A DNA stretch of 64,000 nucleotides from Caprimulgus europaeus (Eukaryota > Chordata > Aves > Caprimulgiformes > Caprimulgidae), in NCBI GenBank assembly GCA_907165065.1, contig OU015534.1, positions 8,625,686-8,689,685 of the forward strand, in the 5' to 3' direction. The notes below the pieces were generated by a model that was not told where the DNA came from, ran no database searches, and saw only the letters and a program-made list of their open reading frames with translations. Position 1 is the first letter of the stretch; each line of letters starts with the position of its first letter. Positions 48,457 to 57,318 of the stretch are shown in pieces. The position numbers and the translations under genes are program-made.

Positions 48457-48965
48457 CACAGAATCACAGAATGTCAGGGATTGGAAGGGACCTCGAAAGA
48501 TCATGTAGTCCAACCCCCCTGCCAGAGCAGGATCACCTATAGTAGGTCACACAGAAATGCACCCAGGCAGGTTTTTAATGTCTCCAGAGAAGGAGATTCC
48601 ACAACCTTTCTGGGCAGCATGTTCCAGTGTCCTGTCACTCTCACAGTGAAAAATTTTTCCTTAGGTTTACATGGAAACTCCTATGCTCCAGCTTGCACCT
48701 GTTGCCCCTTGTCCTACTGTTGGACATCATTGAGAAGGGCCTGGCTCCATCCTCCTGACCCTGGCCCTTTACATATTTATAAACATTAATGATGTCACCT
48801 TTCAGTCTCCTCCAAACGAAAGAGGCCCAGCTCCCTCAGCCTTTCCTCATAAGGGAGATGTTCCACTCCTTTAATCATCTTTGTGTCTCTGCGCTGGCCT
48901 CTTTGAGGCAGTTTCCTGTCCTTCTTAAAATGCAGGACCCTGAACTGAACACAACAATTTGAAAG
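48457..48965 (-). mobile_element. CR1 LINE, 3' 0.5 kb
   Basis: The plus strand begins CACAGAATCACAGAATGTCA, the reverse complement of the CR1 3' terminal repeat, then carries the short 3' untranslated region and the C-terminal end of ORF2. The element is 5'-truncated near 48965, where CR1 similarity stops (CTGAACTGAACACAACAATT). Its 3' untranslated region and ORF2 end differ from those of the copies at 50676 and 55438, so at least two CR1 subfamilies are present. Confidence 0.95.
48537..48963 (-). pseudogene. CR1 ORF2 C-terminal remnant
   Basis: Read on the minus strand this is the end of the CR1 polymerase protein, downstream of the reverse transcriptase fingers and palm. It includes the block [11 protein letters not shown], then a stretch reading [20 protein letters not shown], then [20 protein letters not shown] and the natural stop TAG at 48537-48539. 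The frame is interrupted twice by apparent single-base deletions: after the block RLEETER near 48817, and at a run of T in the coding strand near 48652, before the HWN block. Otherwise it is open, so decay is light. The part upstream with the catalytic residues is missing, so no activity is possible. Confidence 0.85.
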
Positions 48966-50675
48966 AGGAAAGGACATAGTAACTGTATTTGTTCTTACAT
49001 GTGCCTGGCCTCTAGAATAATAATATATAGTTTCCTGTAAAATTTCAGTAAAAGCCTCTGTTACTCGTTTCTTCCCTATATTTATTATTTTTGTTTGTAA
49101 ATGAATGAAAGTGATGGCAGATGTGCATTACTTTTAGTGTTGGCAGAGAGAGGATATGGATCATTTGACCAGAAAGCAGGTGGATGCTGGAATGTAGATT
49201 TTCTATGTATGTTTCAAAAAGTAGTATCGGTATTTCCATGCTGTACCCAGTGTGTGTGCTGTGTGTATATGCTGAAGCAAATGCCAAAACTTCAAATTAT
49301 TGTGCTTGTATGCTTCAATTTCTTGGCAATCTTAATGGGTAAACCCTTCTGATTTTCTCTGAAACAGCTGTGTATGGCCTTGTATTGTACATATTACTTT
49401 TGAAAATTGAGAATATCCTCTTTATTAATGATGAAAAAACTTGACAGAGTAAAATTGATGACTCCATTGTAATTTAATAGTATCCATATATAATTTTGAA
49501 TGTACTGCCTGCAAATATTGCATTTGTCCACCATCTTGTTTGACTGGGACATCACTTCATTATAATTCCCTGCCAGAAAAAATCATTAAGTGGAGGGGTT
49601 TCATGTAGCTTTTCATTGGGTGAATAATTGAGTTCCCAGACGACCTATGTGATTTGAAGGCCAAAACTTTATTGTAATACAGGCTATATAAAAATAATAT
49701 AAATCAGAGTGGGAGATGAAACGATGCGTTTAAATGTAGTCTAAGAAAGAAACTGCAGTATAGTCAAGTCTTTTGATTGTTCACTAGCCAATTACCCATG
49801 TTATTTAGGAATCATCTTGATCTTAATCTTCTCAAGAAGCTCTTTTATATTGATGACCTCATTCTACCTCTTAAATTCACCTTTCAAAAATAATAATCCT
49901 AAATACAGTGACTACTTTGTCCAATTTAAATATATTTCACCTTATCAATTTCTTTTGCTGCTCCAACTTTTTGTTATTTCCTCTTCTCATCCTAATGCTG
50001 TGGATAATTGACAATTGATGATAAGCTTTAAAGAGGAGATTATGATAACATTGTATTTCATGAGACTGGAGTAATACAGAAGAACTATCCATGGATAAAA
50101 CACAATGGCACAATTTTTGTCCCTCAATGTGTAGTGTGAAGGGTGACCAAAAGGTTACACACAAAAGCAGAATTATAAATATATTTCTATAAGATTATAT
50201 AAATACAAGTTACTTACAAGTGTTTTTCTGTCAGTTCCCAACCTGACAAAACTTTTCTTTTGGTGAGGTATAGTAACATAAGACTATAGCCTCCTTGCCA
50301 TCTTGATCCTTCCTTTTCTTTCTCCTCTACTATGAGCATGTTGTTCTAATTGTAGACCAGATGATCTTGGTGTTTATAATTGCCTTGAAATAGGAAGACT
50401 TTGCAAGAAGAACCAAGACAGACATGAAGGTCTGAGCAGTAAAGTACTGAGATATCTTTGACTCTGAAGAAGTTATTCCTAGAAGTCTTTGATTCTGAAA
50501 GATTACTGTCCCCCTCTTTATCATCTGCCTGGAGGGTTCAAATTGATCAGAGTTTAGGTTTGGATTTTTAAAGGTCAATGTCAGTCTTTGCATACTGTAC
50601 TCTATCAAAGGCTGTAAATATAAGCCATTTTAACTATTTATATTGTACTATTTCATTAAAACCAGTCAGAATAAT
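48966..50675. other. AT-rich non-coding DNA, no gene seen
   Basis: No gene or transposon was recognised in this AT-rich spacer between two CR1 copies. Confidence 0.55.
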
Positions 50676-50962
50676 ACAACAGAATCATTTAGGTTGGAAA
50701 AGTCCTTTAAGATCATCAAGTCCACCCATAAATGGAACACTACCAAATGCACCATTAAACCATGTCAGTAAGTGCAACATCTACATGTCTTTTAAATATC
50801 TCCAGGGATGGTGACTCAATCGCTTCCCTGGGCAGCCTGTTCCAATGCTTGACAACCCTTTTGGTGAAGAAATTTTTCCTAACATCCAGTCTAAACCTCC
50901 CTTGGTGCAGCTTGAGGCTGTTTCCTCTCATCCTATCACTTGCTACTCAAAGGATAAAGCAG
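50676..50962 (-). mobile_element. CR1 LINE, 3' 0.3 kb
   Basis: The plus strand reads ACAGAATCATTTAGGTTGGA and continues through TCATCAAGTCCACCC, the reverse complement of a CR1 3' end. It is followed by the C-terminal coding block of ORF2. Similarity to CR1 fades near 50960, so the copy is 5'-truncated. The 39979 fragment appears to belong to the same 3'-end type. Confidence 0.93.
50755..50952 (-). pseudogene. CR1 ORF2 C-terminal remnant, frame open
   Basis: The minus strand encodes the last 65 or so residues of CR1 ORF2 without interruption: [11 protein letters not shown], then [20 protein letters not shown], then [20 protein letters not shown], ending at a TAA stop at 50755-50757. This is the conserved C-terminal tail of CR1 polymerases, beyond the reverse transcriptase domain. 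No start codon or catalytic part is present, so it is a fossil in spite of the open frame. Confidence 0.85.
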
Positions 50963-51566
50963 TTAAAGACGTGCAGGATTAGCTCCTCATTTTTCTGCAG
51001 AATGAAGGTCAGTACACTGAGGCTTGGACTGCTGTTGTGCAAGTTCTCCAAATAGTTGTTGAGACACCTTTTTGTGCTAAATTAACAATCCACAACTGAT
51101 AACTGCGTATGCTGCGATTCTGAACCATCCAAAAAATTAATCTTAAAAAAATCTCCAAACCAAAATAAACTAAAATACAAACAAAAAACCCCTTAAAAAG
51201 CCGAACCCTAATAACCTGAAAAGAAATATGAAACAAGAGATCATGAGATCTGCAATGACTTTTCAAGTGTAAGCCCATAGCACTTGTGCAAGTGAGACTG
51301 AAAACATGCCAATAGTTGGCAGATATATCTAAATGCCCTCTAGTGATTGTAAGGAAAACTTCAACTAGTTTGGGCCTTAAAGGTTTTATTTTACTTCAAG
51401 TCTCTGGATGCAAGCAGAGTATCTGACAGTTTTAAATCTCTGCAGAAAGCCTCAGAGAGCAAAAGTGTTTTTACTGTGGTAAATGTTGATGTGAGAAATG
51501 TTTGACTGCTGGTGCAGAACATGAAATGGGTGTGAGTATTTATGTCAAGAGCTCTTTGAATATAAA
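50963..51566. other. Unique non-coding DNA, no gene seen
   Basis: No gene or repeat was recognised. An A/C-rich patch lies at 51150-51200. Confidence 0.5.
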
Positions 51567-51654
51567 TTTTTGGGTTGGGGTTGTTTTGGGTTTTGGGTGT
51601 TTTGTTTTGGTTGGTGGAGGTTTTTTTGTTGTTTTTGGTTTGGGTGTTTTTTTG
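51567..51654 (+). repeat. G/T tract with quadruplex motif
   Basis: Except for one A at 51618, 88 consecutive plus-strand bases are G or T. Four G runs at 51572-51574, 51577-51580, 51588-51590 and 51595-51597 with loops of 2, 7 and 4 bases fit the standard intramolecular G-quadruplex pattern. Low-complexity Phe/Gly/Trp-rich open frames on the plus strand, and Lys/Asn/Gln-rich ones on the minus strand, are by-products. Confidence 0.85.
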
Positions 51655-54403
51655 AGCTGGTATCATGGCTACTGTGGGTGGTTGATCTCTTAGAGCCGGT
51701 TGTCTTTTCTTCTAACTCCTGTGAGATTAGAACAATCCCTCTCTTTGTGACCATCTTTAGGAAGTTGATTATCCAGGTTCTGCCACTGGCGAATCAACCT
51801 TGGGAAGAGCTTACTAAGTTATAATTAGGTTTCTGTCCAAGTTTCAAATTGTACAACTTCTATGGATATATATGCAGTGCATCTTGCCTAGCTTCAAACT
51901 CCTGCCAAGTTCTTGCCTCAAATTTAAGATACGTGTAGGTAGAAAGAGACAGCAGAGCATTTTAACTTAGACATGGGAACACTTATTATAGGAGATATAT
52001 TTCTACTGTCAAAAGCTCGGCCACCAGTCATCTGTAACCAGATTCCCCTTGGTCACCAGTCAACAAGGTCATCACACCTTAGTAATGGGAATAGGCATGG
52101 AGGTTTGGTTTGGGTTTTTTTTTAGTTACTTCATCTTATTCTCAGTGGTGTTTCCCTCATATTTTTAGCCTCTGAGTAAGATAAAATGACCAAAGAAAGC
52201 ATTCATGGGGGTTCAGTGGACTGATGCACTGGATTCTCACCCATTGAGACTTACCTTCAAGTACTAGTCTGACTTTCAGATGAAAATGAGCTTGCTACTT
52301 GCCTGTTCTGATACTGGATTTTGCACCTTCAATAAAAATGATGCAAGCTTTGCCTTGACTAGCTTCTGGCAGTTTTACAAAGGGAGACATACTGCTATTC
52401 AGGTGTTTGCAATGATAGATGTTGTATCAGTACTCTGGAGCTGCTGGTCAGGAATAAGGTGAAATGTCAGACTCAATTTGTTTAAGGAAAAAACACTTTC
52501 TGAGGAGGACTGGCTTACACTGAATTTTTAACACATTATCCTTATCCTTCCCCCAAGGTATCTAAATATAGCTTTATTTTTATCCAACCAGGAGAGATCT
52601 TCTCCCCCATTTCACCTAGCTTTCTCCTCTTAGGTTCATGTTAGTCATTGACTGATGTACTCTTGTGAAGAATAACATGACAAGGACATCTAAGCAAACT
52701 GCGTTTTCATTAGTATAACTCGTTGCACCTTTTTTGTACTTGCAGTGTTCAGGCCATATTTATAACTGTGCTTGTATGCAAAGAATGGAAACAACTTCTC
52801 TGTTCTTTTTCAAACTGACGACCAATACCCAAAATTGCCTGAAAAGACACTTCAGGTGAACATTAAGAGCCCTAGATGGTGTGTTCCTTTTCTTTCCATC
52901 TTTTGGAGCAGTGCAGATTGTACCTCTCATGGAAAAATAACCTCACTGTTCAGGAACAGGTCTCATTTACAAGTTTCAGATCTGGTTTGAGTTCAGTGTT
53001 TTGGTTTTGTTTAGTGGACCCAAGAGATCTCCTTGAGCTCAGATGATCTGAGCCTGTCCTTTTGGAAAAACCTTTCCTCTGACAGAGGGTCTTTCAACAA
53101 ATGTCACCCAGCAGGCTCTGCAGACATCACTGTATTTCAGAAAGGAAGGAAAGGGATTCCTCACTGAAGCTACAAAAGGAATCATCCATCTTTATCTACA
53201 GAGAACGTAAGAAGAAACTGTAGTGTGCTTGACAATTCACCACCAAACATATATCCGCAGGTTATGAAATTACCTTCTCTTGGCCTGACTTTCTTTGCCA
53301 GATCCTTGGGGCAGTGTTAGATGTGTGAGCCTAACATAGAACTTAGCATGTTCTATATAGGTGACTGCATATATGACAAAGTTAAGTGGCACTTTCATTG
53401 TCCTTCCTTCTGCTAGCTAGAATAATCCATCTGGGATTATCCATCAGGATAATGCATGTGAGAGACAGACCTGCAGGAATCATGGGATAATCACATTTTT
53501 TAGGATACCAGTGCACTTGAACATTGCTTTTGGCAGGATCTGTCACCTCATTACCATTAAGGCAGAGTGAGATTTCAACAGCAGGCAAACTTGTGTCTCA
53601 TAGTAGTGCTTCCACTGTTGACAGTGCTGAGTGATTCTTAAGTGTTCAGTAAATCAGTGAAATTTTCAGAACAGTGGGAAGTTTTAATGTCATTAACAAA
53701 ACATGCATGTTAACTAGCAGCTGCAAATTAGTTGGAAAAAATATAGTAGAAATTGTTGGGTTTTTTTCTTTCTGCTGCATACTGTGTGAACCACTCAGCC
53801 TACAGCAGGGATGGCCAGTGCTCCAAAATGTCTATAACATTCAGGATCTCAATACCTTAATTTTCTAAACATTGACTTAGCTTTTATGTCCTGCACTGAC
53901 TGTTCCCAGAATATTATGGGTCAGAGCATTGTGTGCCTTACAATTCTTTTCCCTGTCAGTTGTCGTATCACGCTTACCTGGGGAGTGTACGAACACTTTT
54001 CAGTTCAGTGTTGGCCAGGATGACCACATGTCTGTCTCCAATCATGGGGCAGCCTTGCCAAATGGGCTTCACTTGCGCTGGGGCTGCTGTCCAAAAACTG
54101 GCAAATGGGATCAGGGAAGGAAAGGCAAACAGCATTAAATGCATAATGATACCAATTAATGAGTGCTTGCCTCATGTTTTGGAATATGGGAAACCATTTC
54201 ACAAACCTGCTAGGGCTGTGTTTAAACAATAACTGCCGACTTTCTTTTAAAGAGAAACAATCGTACTTTATTTCAGTTTGCTGCTTCTAGCAGTGTCAGC
54301 TTCTTTAATTATTGCTATTTAATTATGTCTTAGCATTTGAACTCTCCTCATTAACCTTCATCAGAGACAGACACCTAGGATAATGCAATGGCAAAGCCAA
54401 CAT
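51655..54403. other. Unique non-coding DNA, no gene seen
   Basis: No gene or transposon was recognised. A 22-bp G/T run lies at 52102-52123. The segment 54125-54400 is repeat-free with several homeodomain and POU-like cores (ATGCATAAT at 54139, AATTAAT at 54154, TTTAATTAT at 54304 and 54318). Confidence 0.5.
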
Positions 54404-54447
54404 CCACCCCCCCACACCCCCTCCCCTGCTTCCTTCCACCCCCTTCC
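54404..54447 (-). repeat. C-rich tract (G-rich on minus strand)
   Basis: C runs of seven, five and four bases (54407-54413, 54417-54421, 54423-54426) are followed by pyrimidine-rich sequence and another C run. On the minus strand the G runs could form a quadruplex if the longest run is split. Confidence 0.75.
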
Positions 54448-55437
54448 AAAATCTCTGTAATTCATTAATTGTGAATGTTAGAGCATCTGGGCCACTTAAG
54501 TATTCGAATCATGCAGCAACATGGGTAGTGTTAGCTTGCTATGGCTCAATAAACCTCTCATTCTCTTGTTCACGGTTCATTTGAATTTTGCAGAAAACTC
54601 TGGAAAAAAAAAATGAGGCATTCAAATAAAAATGGTGCAGATAATGGTAGGAGGAGATGAGGAACTCAGACAAATGTTTACCCTAAGTACTGTGTGTATG
54701 TGGCACTGTCATCGCTCTAATTGAAAACGGAATGGGCTTTAGAGCAGAAACCCACAAGCCAGAGCGCCCAGGCGCTATTCCTGTGTGACCTTCAGCTGTC
54801 ACTATAGCTGTCCTCTCTATCTGAAAGCAGAGTTTTTATTTTATGCTGCTGAAGTAGCAGAGCCTAATTTCTTATTTGACAAGTGCTCTAAGATCCTGAG
54901 AGGAAAGGAATAATAAAAGTGCAAAATAAAACTATATGTGGCAGTATTACTCCCGATTCTAATGGATTTTAGTATGATCTTTAATCCCTTTATCTACCAT
55001 GAATAGATGTATTGTCTATAAAAGAAACTTTAAGCTGTTTCGCTTCACTTTAGTAACACCTTGGTAATGCAAATATGCCTTTGGAGTGTGTCTCATCACA
55101 GTGGAAAATGGAAGTGCAGGAATAAAGTGTAATGACTGTAATGGGGATTTTTTTAATGCAGCTGTTGGACATAGGCAGGACTTCTATAGTTTTCTTCAAC
55201 TTCTTTGCTCTACATATCACACAAACCTGGCTGATGCTGCCTTTTGACCCACCATAACGTATTCCCAAGGCCTGGCTTGGATTAGGCTGGCATGGGATAA
55301 AATGTAGGCTGTGTTACACCTAACAGAACCATATTTCTGAACTGACCTGAGATTTTAGTCTGATCCTTCAGCTGTAAAACTCGTCTGTAAAGCAGAAGCA
55401 GGATGATGCTTTCACACTGAGAATTGCTTGTGGTGAG
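54448..55437. other. Unique non-coding DNA, no gene seen
   Basis: No gene was recognised. The block 54660-55080 is repeat-free and of mixed composition, a possible regulatory block by appearance only. Confidence 0.5.
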
Positions 55438-57318
55438 TAGAATGTTGTGAGTTGGAAGGGACCCACAAGGATCATAGAGTCCAACTCTTACCCTAGCACA
55501 GGACAATCCCAAGATTCAGACCATGTGTCTGAGGGCCTTGTACAAATGCTTTTTGAATACTGTCAGGCTTGGTGCCATGACCACCTCCCTGTGGAGCCTA
55601 TTCCAGTGCTCCACCACCCTCTGGGTGAAGAACCCTTTCCTAATGTCCAACCTAAACTTGCCCTGGCACATCTTCCTGCCATTTTCCCTTGTGCTATCAT
55701 TGCTCACCAGAGAGAAGAGGTCAGCGCCTGCCCCTCCTCTTCCCCTTTTGAGGAAGTTCTAGACTGTGTTGAGATCTCCTCTCAGTCTCCTCTTCTCCAG
55801 GCTGAACAAACCAGGTTATTTCAGCCTCTCCTCATATGTCTTCCCCTCTAAGCCCTTCACTTTAGTGGCCCTCCTCTGGATACTGTCCAGTAGCTTTATA
55901 TCCTTTTTATACTGCGGTGCCCAAAACTGCCCCTAGTACTCAAGGTGATGCTGCACTAGAGCAGAGCGGGACAATCATCTCCCTCAACCTGCTCTCAATG
56001 CAATGCTTGATGCACCCCAGGACATGGTTGGCTCTCCTGGCAGCCAGGGCACACAGTTGGCTCATGTTCAACTTGCCATTAACCAGAATCCCTTGGTCCC
56101 TCTCCACGGGGCTGCTCTCCAGGGGTGCCATGTCCCAGGTGCAAAATCTGGCACTTGCCCTTGTTAAAATTAATACAACTGATGATTTACCAGCTCTCTA
56201 ATTTTTCTAGATCTCTCTGCAGGGCCTCTCTGCCCTTAAGAGTATTCATAGGACCTCCAATTTTGGGGTCACTGGTGAACTTAGCAGTCCAAACCCTGTA
56301 TCCAAGCCGTTGATTAAGAGATCCAAGAGCACTAGCCCCAGGATGGATCCCTGCAGGACTCCACTAGCAGCTGGTCGCCAGCCTGACATAACCCCATTGA
56401 CTAGAACCCTTTGAGCCTGACTTGTCAGCCAATTGCTCACCCATAGCAGTGCATGTTTATTCAGCTGTATGCTGGACATTTTATTCAGGAGGACACTGTG
56501 AAAGACAGTATCAAAGGCTTTACTGAAGTCCAAAAAGATTACATTAACTGGCTTCCCTTGGTCAACTAGGTGGGTAACCTTATTGTAGGAGGAGATAAGG
56601 TTTGTTAAGCAGGACTTTCCTCTCATGAACCCATGTTGACTGGAACCAATGACTGTGTTGTCTACAAGGTGTTTTTCTGATAATTCCCAGAATAATCCTC
56701 TCCATAATTTTTCCATACACAGAAGTGAGACTTATACGCCTGTAGTTCCCAGGGTCTTCCCTGTTGCCCTTCTTGAAGATTGGGATGACATTTGCCAGTT
56801 TCCAGTTAACTGGGACCTCTCCAGATTCCCAAGAGTGTTGAAAGATCATTGAGAGAGGACTTGCTATGACATCTGCTAGTTCTTTAAGAACCCTCTGATG
56901 GATCCCGTCAGGCCCTGTTGACGTGTAGGGATCCAGCTGGAGCAGCAAATCCTGCACAAGTTTGGGGCTAGTAGGGAATTTATCATTCTCACAGTCATGG
57001 TTCTTTAGCCAAAGGCTCTGAGGGGTCCTGAGCCCATCCTCAGTATTGAAGACTGAGGAGAAGGCATTGAATATCTCTGCGTTGTCTATGTTCCTTTTTG
57101 TGAGGTGACTGTGCTTATCAAGTAACAAGCCAATGTTATTCCTGGTCTGCCTTCTGCTATTAACATATTTTTAAAAGCCCTTTTTATTATCTCTCACAGT
57201 ACTAGCCACCTTTAACTCTAATTGAGCTTTAGTTGCGTGGATTTCATCTCTGCAGTGGTGAATGGCACCTCTGTAGTCCTCCCATGATGCATGACCTTGC
57301 TTCCACTGGCTATGCGAA
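55438..57318 (-). mobile_element. CR1 LINE, 5'-truncated, 1.9 kb
   Basis: This is the largest transposon of the window. On the plus strand it begins AGAATGTTGTGAGTTGGAAG (reverse complement of the CR1 3' end, with the terminal repeat eroded). It runs through the 3' untranslated region, the ORF2 C-terminus and most of the reverse transcriptase domain, and stops near CTTGCTTCCACTGGCTATG at about 57318. The endonuclease, ORF1 and 5' region are absent, the normal outcome of incomplete reverse transcription. Frameshifts and stops through the coding part show an old, immobile copy. Confidence 0.95.
55516..57315 (-). pseudogene. CR1 ORF2 reverse-transcriptase pseudogene
   Basis: Read on the minus strand from about 57315 to the stop at 55516, this is CR1 ORF2 from just before the polymerase to its C-terminus. 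Blocks in order are DPYTSTGPDGIHQRVLKELA, SWESGEVPVNWKLANVIPIF, NYRRISLTSVYGKIMERIIL, QHGFMRGKSCLTNLISSYNK, FLDFSKAFDTV (motif A, Asp at 56528-56530), RVLVNGVMSGWRP with SGVLQGSILG (motif B), then a C-terminal part with NGKLNMSQLCALAARRAN and RLDIRKGFFTQRVVEHWNRL. A single-base frameshift lies near 56690 and another between motif B and motif C. The motif C aspartate pair is degraded: the codons at 56268-56273 read Ser-Asp. A stop follows near 56205. The protein cannot be functional. Confidence 0.9.

Noticed and set aside
51502-51824. Phe/Gly/Trp-rich plus-strand and Asn/Gln/Lys-rich minus-strand peptides
   Set aside because: They are translations of the G/T tract and not conserved protein.
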